From Streptomyces sp. WZ-12 (GTDB lineage Bacteria > Actinomycetota > Actinomycetes > Streptomycetales > Streptomycetaceae): a DNA stretch of 64,000 nt. Position numbers and translations under genes: made by a program. Shown here one piece after another: positions 51,281-59,195 of this stretch. Positions within the stretch are counted from its first letter, which is position 1; each line of letters starts with the position of its first letter. The notes below the pieces were generated by a model. The model ran no database searches. It was not told the origin of the DNA and worked only from the letters and a program-made list of their open reading frames with translations. The stretch is from contig NZ_CP118574.1 of assembly GCF_028898845.1 (NCBI RefSeq), positions 7,055,001 to 7,119,000 of the forward strand, given 5' to 3'.

Positions 51281-53164
51281 CTATTGATCATCTACGAGGC
51301 TGCGGAGCATGTCGCGGGTCTCCTTGTCGGGGGAGAAAAGCACGGTGCCCTGCATGCCTCGGGTGAGGAGGACCTTGTAGGTGTTGCGGATGAGGTTCTC
51401 GAACTCGTCCTGCTTGGCGCGGGCGACGACGGTGTCCTCGCTGGCCTTCTTGTTGGCGATCCAGACGCCGTCGCGCCAGACGAAGTCGGGGCCGATGATG
51501 ACGCCGTTCCAGTCGTACTCGAAGCCTTGGGCGGTGTAGACGCAGCCGACTTGGGAGAAGCCGGCGGGGTCGGTGGCCCACAGATTCTTCGAGGGATAGC
51601 CTCCAACAGCGCGATCTCCCTGGACATTCCAGGGACGCTTCCAGTCAAAATCGGGGAGTTGGACATCATCGACGAGTCCAACGAACGTCTTGTTGTCATC
51701 GATGACGGGTTCGCTCCACGGCCAGCAGAAGCCTGCGGTCATGCGGGCCTGGTATCCGTTGCCCTGGTGGGACTGGAGGATGGCTTCCATCTCTTGGGGA
51801 GTGTCGGCGACCTGGACCTGGAAGTGATCGTCGCCCGCCCAGGGAGCAGGGCCGCCGGGAGCCAGGCCGAGGAGACGCAGGACCCACTCTTCGTAAGCGC
51901 GGCTTCCGCCGCAGCGGAACTGGCCGTCGAGGTTAACGTGACGGACGGCGAGGCCCTTGGCTGCGGCTGCGTCGTCGATCTCCTGAACGGTGCCCATTTC
52001 GCCGGGGCGTACCACCTGGTGCTCGTCGAGGAGGAAGACGGGGACGCGTGCTGCGTCGAGGAGTTCTTCGATCTGGCGGCGGTTGCTGCGCTTCTCGGTG
52101 CGTGTGAAGCGGGTGTTGGAGCTTTCCCGGATGCGGTGGGACTCGTCGCAGATCAGCACGTCGAGGCCGTTCTTCTCGGCTTGGACGAAGTTGTTGAAGT
52201 AGCGGAAGAGCTTCTGGATTCGGGAAGAGCCCTTGCCTGCGACCTTCTGCAAGGTCGTGGTGAAGGACTTCGAGCCGGTGGCGTGTACGGCGGTGTAGTT
52301 GTTGCGGTACATCTCGCCGAGGATTTCGAGGGCGATGACGCTCTTGCCTGAACCAGGGCCGCCTGTGACGACGATGACTTCCTTGAAGTCAGACTGCTTG
52401 GCCTTCTTCACCGCTCGCAGGACCAAGGAGTAGGCGACCTGCTGTTCGTTGAGGAGGTTGAACTGGGCGCGTTCCTTGATCTCTTCGGCGGCGACCTGCA
52501 TGAGCTGCTTGCTCGGGGCGATGGCTTCCGGGTGCAGGGCGTCTGCGGCTTCGGCGCCCGTTACGGGGGCAAGGCGGTCGGTGAGGTACTGCTGGAACTT
52601 GCCCTTGCTGGAGCCGGTGAACAACTGCCCGTACTCGTTTGGGTCTAGGTCAAACAGCGGGTCGACGCCGAAGTCTGTGGCGTTGTGGAGGAAGGCTGCT
52701 CCGCTAATGCGGTGTTCGTTGCCATGAAGGGACTTGGTGAAGTCGGCGATGTGGTCGCAGTAGCGGCGGACTTGGGCGACGGGGTGCAGCTTCGCGTGGT
52801 TCCCCATGCCCTTGACTACGACGAGGTCGTCGGCATCGGGAACCACGCTAACCTCGGTCCACTGCTTGAGTTCGACGACCACGTAGGAGGGCTCACCGGT
52901 CTTGGGGTGAGCACCGGCGAGGAGAGCGTCTACTCGGTAGCTGGAGAGCGGTACGGGGTATTCGATGAAGACCTCAACGTCTCCCAGCCCAGCGTCGAGC
53001 AGAGTGTTGGCCAGGGCCGGGAGGCTGCGCTTCCAGGATCGCTGCTCGCTCACGCCTGCCTCGTACCCGTAGGTGAACCGGAACTGCCCGGCGAGGTTCT
53101 CGACGAGCGTGTTGGCAGCAGCTTCCTTAACGAGGGCACGAGCAGACATGCGCAGTAAAGACAC
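51281..53164 (-). CDS. PD-(D/E)XK nuclease fused to Schlafen-group-3/DUF2075 SF1 helicase
   Basis: A 627-residue protein. The N-terminal part has a PD-(D/E)XK-like pattern (Asp79 in YRVDALLAG, Glu98-Leu-Lys100 in YVVVELKQW). From about 255 it is an SF1 helicase of the PF09848 (DUF2075) type: Walker A GGPGSGKS (268-275), Walker B DVLICDESHR (Asp340-Glu341), LLDEHQVVRPGE, and late motif YTAQGFEYDWNGVIIGPD. Such proteins process nucleic acids and turn up in defence and mobile loci; the role here is inferred. The start is GTG at 53164 with GGGGA six bases upstream; ATG at 53149 is possible. The next gene upstream starts 194 bp away. Confidence 0.82.
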   Translation of the reverse strand: MSLLRMSARALVKEAAANTLVENLAGQFRFTYGYEAGVSEQRSWKRSLPALANTLLDAGLGDVEVFIEYPVPLSSYRVDALLAGAHPKTGEPSYVVVELKQWTEVSVVPDADDLVVVKGMGNHAKLHPVAQVRRYCDHIADFTKSLHGNEHRISGAAFLHNATDFGVDPLFDLDPNEYGQLFTGSSKGKFQQYLTDRLAPVTGAEAADALHPEAIAPSKQLMQVAAEEIKERAQFNLLNEQQVAYSLVLRAVKKAKQSDFKEVIVVTGGPGSGKSVIALEILGEMYRNNYTAVHATGSKSFTTTLQKVAGKGSSRIQKLFRYFNNFVQAEKNGLDVLICDESHRIRESSNTRFTRTEKRSNRRQIEELLDAARVPVFLLDEHQVVRPGEMGTVQEIDDAAAAKGLAVRHVNLDGQFRCGGSRAYEEWVLRLLGLAPGGPAPWAGDDHFQVQVADTPQEMEAILQSHQGNGYQARMTAGFCWPWSEPVIDDNKTFVGLVDDVQLPDFDWKRPWNVQGDRAVGGYPSKNLWATDPAGFSQVGCVYTAQGFEYDWNGVIIGPDFVWRDGVWIANKKASEDTVVARAKQDEFENLIRNTYKVLLTRGMQGTVLFSPDKETRDMLRSLVDDQ

Positions 53165-53358
53165 AGAACATCCCCAGGCAACACGACGAAACGTGTGCGG
53201 GTGGGGGCATGTCCGCGTCTGCGCGCAGAAGCCCGGCGGGCCGCAACCAGAACGACGATCACTCTAATGGGTGCCACCGGCAGTTGAGAGCCTGCGTACA
53301 GAACTCACGGCCTTGCCCGGCCTACCAGACGACAGCAGGCAGGGCCAGGCCGCTGAGG

Positions 53359-53952
53359 TCAGTCGTCTCGGTGACCGCCCAGCTCAGCGAAGAGGAACCC
53401 CATCAAGAACCCGTCTTCCCACTGCGCCGCGTGCGCGGACCGCAGTTTCAGTGGGTCAGGACGATCCAGCTTGAGCATCTGGACAGCCTGAGTACTGCGA
53501 GCTTGAGCAACATGCACCATCGTCTTCGGATCGATGCGTCGTGCCCACTGTTGCTCGCGGTCGTGGCTCCAGTGGCCACCAATGATGCTGTTGGTAGCGC
53601 CCAGGAGATTGTGATCGGGCAGCTTCCCGAAGATCGAAGTCGTCTTGCGTTGCTCTACGAAAACAATTCCGTGCATCAGTCCTTCCGACCAGACGTGGAT
53701 GAAGTTCCTGAGGATCTCGTCAGCCCGAGGGCTAGGGGTCGACCAGAGGCCAGATGTCTCATCCGCTCGCTTCATGGCCAACTTGTCGACAGCGTTCATG
53801 TCAAAGCGCTTGCTGGCGGCAGCGCGAGTTCCCCCGTCGACATGGATGTCCCACTCGACGGTCATGTCTGTGGCCTCGGTAAGGCGCTGATAGTCAAGTG
53901 TGTCTGGCGTGGGGTGGCTAGTGCCGTCGAGCCGGGGGTCGTTCTGGCTCAT
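53359..53952 (-). CDS. Unknown protein coupled to Lsr2
   Basis: A 197-residue protein with a basic helix (AAASKRFDMNAVDKLAMKRA) and an aromatic-rich second half (HAAQWEDGFLMGFLFAELGG). No family was recognised and no membrane segment is convincing. The ATG at 53952 overlaps the lsr2 stop by four bases (ATGA), so both are made together. It could assist or modulate Lsr2, but that rests on coupling only. Confidence 0.65.
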   Translation of the reverse strand: MSQNDPRLDGTSHPTPDTLDYQRLTEATDMTVEWDIHVDGGTRAAASKRFDMNAVDKLAMKRADETSGLWSTPSPRADEILRNFIHVWSEGLMHGIVFVEQRKTTSIFGKLPDHNLLGATNSIIGGHWSHDREQQWARRIDPKTMVHVAQARSTQAVQMLKLDRPDPLKLRSAHAAQWEDGFLMGFLFAELGGHRDD

Positions 53953-54284
53953 ACCTGCGCCGCCTCGTACGCCTCGCGGATGTCAGCGGGCACGCGGCCA
54001 CGCTCGTTGATGCTGTAGCCGTTCTCCTTCGCCCAGGCGCGGATCTTCGCAGTGTCGGGGGACCCGTTGGACGCTGCACGCGCCTTGCCGCGTCCGGGCG
54101 TGGCACGCCCACCGGTCTTGCGGCTGGCCTTCACGAAGTTGGCCAGCGACTTGCGCAGCTTCTCCGCGTTGGCGTCGGAGAGGTCGATCTCGTAGGACTT
54201 ACCGTCGAGTGCGAAAACGACCGTCTCGTGGGCCTCGCCGCCGTCGAGGTCGTCGACGAGCAGGACCTGAACCTTCTGTGCCAC
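53949..54284 (-). CDS. lsr2: Lsr2-family nucleoid-associated silencer, element-encoded
   Basis: A 111-residue Lsr2: N-terminal dimerisation strands (MAQKVQVLLVDDLDGGEAHE), then a basic linker rich in Gly/Arg/Ala, and the C-terminal DNA-binding domain (IRAWAKENGYSINERGRVPA, with the Arg95-Gly96-Arg97 hook that enters the minor groove). Lsr2 bridges AT-rich DNA and silences foreign genes. The GTG at 54284 follows AAGGAG. An element-borne copy may cover its own DNA or interfere with the host Lsr2. Confidence 0.93.
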   Translation of the reverse strand: MAQKVQVLLVDDLDGGEAHETVVFALDGKSYEIDLSDANAEKLRKSLANFVKASRKTGGRATPGRGKARAASNGSPDTAKIRAWAKENGYSINERGRVPADIREAYEAAQV

Positions 54285-54397
54285 TGGTATTTCTCCTTGC
54301 GTATAGAGGTGGCGAGGCTAGCAGCCTGATGGCATTGACTTTAAGCCGTTCAATTGCCACCTACTGTGTGATGTCGAATTTGCGGATTTTGAGGGGG

Positions 54398-55444
54398 CTA
54401 TGTGCTAGGCCGTTTCCTCGGAGCTTTGACCGCGATGACCTTCTCGCCGCCGAGGACTGGCTTGTCCTCCGGACCCTTCCAGTGGCCCGGGATGTACTGC
54501 TGACGGTGCGAGTCGATGCTGGAATAGTAGGTGTTGCGCCAATAGCCGTTGACCCACCACTGGTGCTTCCACTCCACCTCCCGGGAGTCGCCCGTCGTAC
54601 CTGGGTCCCGAGTGGTGTGGCGACGTTGCAGGCTCACGATGCGCACTGGTTGGTCGGGGCGTCGAATGCCTGCGTTGGCAAATCGCCTGGAGTCGCCCCG
54701 CTTGATGCCTGGGCCGTTCTCCTGATCGGCGACGTTGTCCTGCTTGCAGAGTGCCCAGAACGCTGCGAGGAGCTGCTGGTAGTGCTCTGGTGTGGCTCCT
54801 TCAGGCGGTGGAGCACCCTTGATCATCTGGCCCCACTTGTTGCCATAGGGCCAGATCACGGAAGCTGTGCAGTAGAGCTTCGGGACTCTCCCGACGATCT
54901 CACGCTGGTCTGTTAGCCGTGCGACGGTCTCGGTGGAGACCCAGGGCAGGATGCAGATGCCTTCCTCTTCGATGGAGGCAGGTCGTTGAGGCGGGAGTGG
55001 GTACCACAGCATCGCTTCGATGGGCAGCAGGTGTGTTCCGATGTCGGCCAGCGGCTTCTGGAAGTACACCAAACCGTAGGGAGAGATCGGGTCGTCCTCG
55101 CGCAGTGGCTGGTCCGGCATGCTGGGGCCGGCCTGTTCCACGAGGTCGCACATGCTGGCCTCGGCCAAGAAGAGGTCAGCGAACTGGGTTCCTACACGAG
55201 CGATGTCGGCCAGCCTCCGCGCGGTAGCGGAGATGTCTACTTGTTCTCGCGCTACTTCACCGGGTTGGTAGGTGTGCGGCCGTGTGGCTCGGCGGGTCTG
55301 TTCGGCGATTCGTAGCTGCTCGGCAGTGAGAGGGCGCTCGTTCATGAGCACTCGCATTGTGTTCTCGCCCTGGTCCCCGGTGAACCATTCGAGCAGTTGC
55401 TTTCTGGTGTTGGCGGCCCGAGCGGCGTCAGCCTGAAGTGTCAT
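54398..55444 (-). CDS. Unknown element protein with HWR-type C-terminal motif
   Basis: A 348-residue protein, mostly helical at the N-terminus (1-110), with a central PYGLVYFQKPLADIG and a basic C-terminal segment EWKHQWWVNGYWRNTYY followed by HRQQYIPGHWKGPEDKPV (about 291-330). The spacing of aromatic, Arg, Trp and Pro residues there recalls the C-terminal motif of the AcrVA2-like genes upstream, so it may be a distant relative; I cannot show homology. The ATG is at 55444, 40 bp after the previous gene. Confidence 0.65.
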   Translation of the reverse strand: MTLQADAARAANTRKQLLEWFTGDQGENTMRVLMNERPLTAEQLRIAEQTRRATRPHTYQPGEVAREQVDISATARRLADIARVGTQFADLFLAEASMCDLVEQAGPSMPDQPLREDDPISPYGLVYFQKPLADIGTHLLPIEAMLWYPLPPQRPASIEEEGICILPWVSTETVARLTDQREIVGRVPKLYCTASVIWPYGNKWGQMIKGAPPPEGATPEHYQQLLAAFWALCKQDNVADQENGPGIKRGDSRRFANAGIRRPDQPVRIVSLQRRHTTRDPGTTGDSREVEWKHQWWVNGYWRNTYYSSIDSHRQQYIPGHWKGPEDKPVLGGEKVIAVKAPRKRPST

Positions 55445-55484
55445 GGTGTTCTTTCGGTGTGAACAGGGCGCGTTGTACCTGGAC

Positions 55485-56558
55485 CTACTTCTGGACGGGC
55501 ACGATAGTTCCCTCGATTGTGATCTGCTCGCCGTGAGAGTTGACGAAGATCGGGGGGAGCCACTTCACCTTGGATAGCGTTCGTCCCGGGCCGTGCTTGA
55601 AGGTATGCAGGTGTGCCTTGCGGATGTGAGGCGTCACCGTTCGACCAGCGCCGCTTTGAGAGCGACGGTCGTTTTCGATCATCTCGCGAGTGGCCTTGAT
55701 GGTGGGGCCAATACGCCAGCCAACTTGGTGGAGTTGGAGCGGGCGTGGAGGGCGCTGCCCCTTCTTGGGAGGCTTGCGGCCGACGGGCCTGCGCTGACTG
55801 TCCGCCTTGTCTGAGCACACGTACAGCAGGTGGGCCACGCCGAAGTGGGCGAGAGTTTCTAGGTAGGTGCGTTTTTGCTCTTCGCTGGCATGGTCGCCGA
55901 GCAGCGGTTCCCAGGCGTAATCCTTGAGGACTTTGTCGATGACGCTGCGGATGGTGAAACTGTGTTCGGTGAGGTGGATGGAGATGCGGACGCTGTCGCC
56001 GTCGATCACGTTGCCTTCGTCGTTGACGAGGTCGGAGTTAAAGGTCAGCTGGTACTGCGTGGCTTCAGGGTCGCTGGTGTCACACATGGTGTTGTCAGCA
56101 CGGCGGCCAGTGACATACATCGCCCGCAGCAGGCCGGGCATCTGATCCTTGTGAAGGATGGGATACCCGGAGGTGAAGACGAAGACCGGATTGGGGTGGG
56201 GCAGTTGACTTAGAACACCGCCGGGAAGGATATCGGTGGTGTCCATCTCAGCGAGGGATCGCATCAGTGTCGGTTCGACGTCGTAGACGATCTTCGCCTT
56301 CTGCCAGGTCCAGTAGACGGCGTAGTCGCCTGCGCTGATCTGGATCGACTTGGCGATGTTCTCTGTTGGCAGGCGCAGTTCCTTGTTCTCTTGGCCAGGC
56401 AGGGGATTGCCGCCGTTGGAGAGCGTCTTAGCGTAGTCAAGCGCGTTGAAGCGGCGGAGGTACTGCTCGACGGTTTCGACCTGAACCTTCTGGATTGACT
56501 CAATCAGGGTTGAGGCCGTAATGGGCAACTGCCGCTTGAACGGGAACGGGCTAGGCAT
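55485..56558 (-). CDS. AcrVA2-like protein A
   Basis: A 357-residue protein. The C-terminal segment VTPHIRKAHLHTFKHGPG followed by VKWLPPIFVNS (about 308-341) closely matches the C-terminus of AcrVA2 (PHIRRGHWHGYWQG, then VRWQPAVFVNS), the anti-CRISPR protein that lowers Cas12a expression. WTWQKAKIVYDVEP and LSQLPHPNPVFVF (about 83-128) and LLYVCSDKAD (about 244-253) match other blocks of that family. AcrVA2 relatives also exist in hosts without Cas12a, so the target here is unknown. It follows an HTH/coiled-coil gene (56616-57098). Confidence 0.7.
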   Translation of the reverse strand: MPSPFPFKRQLPITASTLIESIQKVQVETVEQYLRRFNALDYAKTLSNGGNPLPGQENKELRLPTENIAKSIQISAGDYAVYWTWQKAKIVYDVEPTLMRSLAEMDTTDILPGGVLSQLPHPNPVFVFTSGYPILHKDQMPGLLRAMYVTGRRADNTMCDTSDPEATQYQLTFNSDLVNDEGNVIDGDSVRISIHLTEHSFTIRSVIDKVLKDYAWEPLLGDHASEEQKRTYLETLAHFGVAHLLYVCSDKADSQRRPVGRKPPKKGQRPPRPLQLHQVGWRIGPTIKATREMIENDRRSQSGAGRTVTPHIRKAHLHTFKHGPGRTLSKVKWLPPIFVNSHGEQITIEGTIVPVQK

Positions 56559-56615
56559 GGCGGTTCCAGTTGGTCTGTGCTGCTTTGAGTGTGAAATAGG
56601 GGGCGGGAAGGTCCG

Positions 56616-57098
56616 TCATGCAGCATCTAGCTTCTTGAGAAGGCGCTGGGCTTCAGCGAGAACCTTCTTACTGGCGAGGATCTCCTTGGGCAGCTTCACA
56701 TAGTTCTTGTGCGCCTCGTCAAGCTGCTTTTGCAGTTTGGGCCGTTCCCGGTTGGAGTAAAGGGCCAAGCCGAGGCGGGCCCGGGATACGGCTGAAGACA
56801 GATCGACGAGCGCGTCCAGGTCCTTTGCTCCCGTGCTGATCTGGAGCGTCTTGACTGCCTCGCTCAGTCGCTTTTCCTCCAGGGCCACCATGTCCTCGTA
56901 GAGGTCGATGAACCAGCCACAAAGCTCCTCAACGTCGAAGATCACAGTGGTCTTGTATTCGTACACCTCCGTCGGAAATGGTTTCTGATCGGGCGGTGCG
57001 TTGCGGAGAAGGGTGCGGTAGCGCTTGAAGCGGGCCATGGTCAGGCCCGTGATTTCACAAAACTCCTGGGCGGAGATCATGACGTAGGGGGCAGGCAT
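56616..57098 (-). CDS. HTH / coiled-coil protein A
   Basis: A 160-residue protein: an N-terminal MerR- or KfrA-like helix-turn-helix (MISAQEFCEITGLTMARFKR) and a long charged C-terminal helix (PKLQKQLDEAHKNYVKLPKE, then LAEAQRLLKKL) likely to form a coiled coil. The ATG at 57098 is used; ATG at 57080 is possible. It lies 57 bp upstream of AcrVA2-like gene A and just after a TAGGTACGAC copy. The layout repeats that of 58655-59098 before AcrVA2-like gene B. Confidence 0.65.
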   Translation of the reverse strand: MPAPYVMISAQEFCEITGLTMARFKRYRTLLRNAPPDQKPFPTEVYEYKTTVIFDVEELCGWFIDLYEDMVALEEKRLSEAVKTLQISTGAKDLDALVDLSSAVSRARLGLALYSNRERPKLQKQLDEAHKNYVKLPKEILASKKVLAEAQRLLKKLDAA

Positions 57099-57146
57099 GT
57101 CAGCCGTTCTTCGTGATGGGCGTGAGGGCTTCAGGGCTCCTGGACG

Positions 57147-57156
57147 GTCGTACCTA
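57147..57156 (-). repeat. TAGGTACGAC repeat, copy 2
   Basis: The 10-mer begins with the TAG stop of the 111-residue gene and lies 49 bp before the start of HTH/coiled-coil gene A. Confidence 0.7.
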
Positions 57157-57489
57157 TCCTCCGAGCCAGACGCGGCGATCGTTGCCCCACAGGTAGACGT
57201 ACTTCATCTCACGGTCGAACTGCTCCACGCTGCCTGCCTCCTTCAGATCCCTGATCAAGCGGGCCAGAACCAAGCCCTCACCACGCTCATTGGTGCGGGG
57301 GTTGGAGCGGAGCTGCTGGAGCTGTTCGTCTGTGCGGTAGTGACGAGACTTGCGCAGCTCCGTGCACACAGCCTCCTTCACCTGCTCAAAGCGGGCGGCG
57401 CCCTCCTCAGTGGTGAGGTCAAGCCCCCTGGCGGCGTCGATGTGCTGGTTGACGTCCAGCTCCTCGATCCAGACATTGACCGGGCTCAT
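57154..57489 (-). CDS. Unknown small element protein
   Basis: A 111-residue charged, mainly helical protein (TTEEGAARFEQVKEAVCTEL, LARLIRDLKEAGSVEQFDRE). The ATG at 57489 follows AAGGAGAAGAAG, an unusually strong ribosome site created by a 20-bp tandem duplication at the end of the upstream gene. No family was recognised. It sits between the AcrVA2-like genes A and B. Confidence 0.65.
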   Translation of the reverse strand: MSPVNVWIEELDVNQHIDAARGLDLTTEEGAARFEQVKEAVCTELRKSRHYRTDEQLQQLRSNPRTNERGEGLVLARLIRDLKEAGSVEQFDREMKYVYLWGNDRRVWLGG

Positions 57490-57528
57490 TGCTTCTTCTC
57501 CTTGCTCATTGCTTCTTCTCCTTCATCT
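57487..57528 (-). repeat. 20-bp tandem duplication at a gene junction
   Basis: AAGGAGAAGAAGCAATGAGC is present twice in a row. The first copy encodes the C-terminus KEKKQ and stop of AcrVA2-like gene B and opens a 7-codon frame; the second ends that frame and provides the ribosome site and ATG for the next gene. Confidence 0.8.
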
Positions 57529-58639
57529 TCACGGGGCGGACTGCAACGTCGTGGACAGATCCTTGGTCGAGGAGGTCCTGAGAAACCCAGTAGGGCTTGA
57601 CCCACTTCAGTCTCTCGGTTGCGCGCCCCTGCCCGGTCCAGAAGGTTCTCCAGTGACCAGAACGCTGGTGAGGACGCTGACGTCGACCGCTCTCCTCGCC
57701 GCCGCTTTGGGCGTTGGCGCCCGAGCGTTGCTTCGCGGCATGCAGCGCGGGACCGAGCCGGAAACCCACCTTGACGACGGTGTCGATGTCGCTGGGGCGG
57801 GACCGTCGCTGCTTCTTGCCGGCCTTCGCCTTCCCGGCACGGTTGACCGCAGGCTGGTAGGTCTCGGTATCGGGCTGGTCCGTGCAGACGTACAACAGCG
57901 AGTTGAACACCTGCGTGACGTAGCGACGCAGCCATGCCTCCAGCTTGCTGTTGTCCTCTTCGCCGAGGTCATCGTTGAAGTGGAACTTCGCAACGGTCGC
58001 GTTGACTACGTCGTCGACCGTCAAGTGCTCGCCTCGTAGAGGAATGGTGCAGCGCAGAGTTTGGAGGACCGGCCCACGACCGGGGGCGTCGAGCCATCCG
58101 ACGAACATCAGGCCGAGATCCTCGCGGCGTACCTCGTTGGTGGAGCACACCTGCCGGGCCGAGTTGAAGCGGCCGAAGACGATCGCTCCTATGGGTACCC
58201 CAATGTGCTCCCGATAGTAGGCGACCTCGGGGTCGGACCAGTCGGGCCGAGGAAGCATCACGAACGGGTTCGAGTGCGGAAGATCCTCCAGGACGGTCGT
58301 GGGGATCTTGCTCACGGAAGACTCAGAGAGGTAATGGAGCATGAGATCGTCCATGGCGTAGACGACCTTCGACTTCCCCCACAAGTTGAAGATCGCGGTA
58401 TCCCGAGCCGACGCCATGAAGTCGCTGTACGCTGCCGCACTGTGAGTGGGGAGGAACTTGATCAGGTGCGGAGGTACACGAGTGTCCTCCCTGGCCTCCA
58501 ATAGCAAGGCGGCGTATTCGCGCACCCCAGGAGTGGACGTGCAGTAGCTGATGTGCCCTGCAAGCGCCTCGATGCATTTCTTCGCGATTTCGAGAACTTG
58601 CTTGCTCGTGCGGCGTTCAGGCACAGCTTGCGTACTCAC
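57506..58639 (-). CDS. AcrVA2-like protein B
   Basis: A 377-residue protein, paralogue of the product of 55485-56558. Matching blocks: FNLWGKSKVVYAMDDLMLHY and VLEDLPHSNPFVML (about 84-129), NSLLYVCTDQPD (about 246-257), and the C-terminal RPHQRSGHWRTFWTGQGR followed by LKWVKPYWV (about 322-352), the strongest match to the AcrVA2 C-terminus. A basic Lys/Arg-rich linker (about 267-281) precedes it. The GTG at 58639 follows AAGGGG. It is 15 bp after HTH/coiled-coil gene B. The biological target is unknown. Confidence 0.72.
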   Translation of the reverse strand: MSTQAVPERRTSKQVLEIAKKCIEALAGHISYCTSTPGVREYAALLLEAREDTRVPPHLIKFLPTHSAAAYSDFMASARDTAIFNLWGKSKVVYAMDDLMLHYLSESSVSKIPTTVLEDLPHSNPFVMLPRPDWSDPEVAYYREHIGVPIGAIVFGRFNSARQVCSTNEVRREDLGLMFVGWLDAPGRGPVLQTLRCTIPLRGEHLTVDDVVNATVAKFHFNDDLGEEDNSKLEAWLRRYVTQVFNSLLYVCTDQPDTETYQPAVNRAGKAKAGKKQRRSRPSDIDTVVKVGFRLGPALHAAKQRSGANAQSGGEESGRRQRPHQRSGHWRTFWTGQGRATERLKWVKPYWVSQDLLDQGSVHDVAVRPVKMKEKKQ

Positions 58640-58654
58640 TGCTCCCCTTCATTC

Positions 58655-59098
58655 TTAATTAGTGATGCCGTGTTCGCGCTCGTAAGATTTCACGAACGGC
58701 TCCAGGCTCAGATTGCGATCTTGAAGCTTCTTTTCCTCTTCACGGAGGGCCGTAAGTTGACTCTCTACCGCCTGTTTCTGCTCAGCCAGCCATGTCAGGC
58801 GTCGATTGTTCTCGCTCAGCTCCTTACATGAATTCTTGTAGCGTTCCTCACTCTTTCCATCGCGGAGTCGCTCGCTGTACTTCTCGATGTAGGAAGCGAC
58901 CTCAGCCTCGACGAAATAAGGGACGGGATGGCCCCCGCCAGACTGACGCTTCTTTAGGCATACGGTCTTGAGGGACTTGCGCCAGTTGGAGAAAGTCTGG
59001 CGCGAGATCCCCGCACGCGAAACCACATCAGGGCCTGAGATCAGTTCGCCCCACTTGTCGCGAAAATCCGGCCGCAACCATTCGACGTCTTCGGCCAT
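58655..59098 (-). CDS. HTH / coiled-coil protein B
   Basis: A 147-residue protein with an N-terminal helix-turn-helix (SGPDVVSRAGISRQTFSNWR, about 21-40) and a heptad-like helix from about 80 to 140 (LSENNRRLTWLAEQKQAVES). This resembles KfrA-type plasmid regulators in layout. The ATG at 59098 directly follows a TAGGTACGAC repeat, and a perfect 9-bp inverted repeat lies 19 bp further upstream, so autoregulation is plausible. It forms a pair with AcrVA2-like gene B. Confidence 0.68.
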   Translation of the reverse strand: MAEDVEWLRPDFRDKWGELISGPDVVSRAGISRQTFSNWRKSLKTVCLKKRQSGGGHPVPYFVEAEVASYIEKYSERLRDGKSEERYKNSCKELSENNRRLTWLAEQKQAVESQLTALREEEKKLQDRNLSLEPFVKSYEREHGITN

Positions 59099-59108
59099 GT
59101 CGTACCTA
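59099..59108 (-). repeat. TAGGTACGAC repeat, copy 3
   Basis: The 10-mer touches the ATG of HTH/coiled-coil gene B without any gap; it lies between the AGGAAGAGG ribosome site and the start. Confidence 0.7.
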
Positions 59109-59116
59109 GCCTCTTC

Positions 59117-59139
59117 CTGGGAAATAGTTCATTTCCCAG
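59117..59139 (-). promoter_or_regulatory. Palindromic operator before HTH/coiled-coil gene B
   Basis: CTGGGAAAT (59117-59125) and ATTTCCCAG (59131-59139) are perfect 9-bp complements around 5 bases. TAGAAT, a possible minus-strand -10, overlaps its upstream edge (near 59140-59145). This suits binding by the HTH protein just downstream. Confidence 0.5.
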
Positions 59140-59195
59140 ATTCTACTGGGCTCAGATGCAAGGACCGGGGCCTGGCAGACGTGGGCTGTACCAGG

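Noticed and set aside
51221..52351. 376-codon plus-strand frame opposite the nuclease-helicase gene
   Set aside because: The minus strand has clear Walker motifs and a ribosome site; the plus frame has none and runs through the terminator hairpin.
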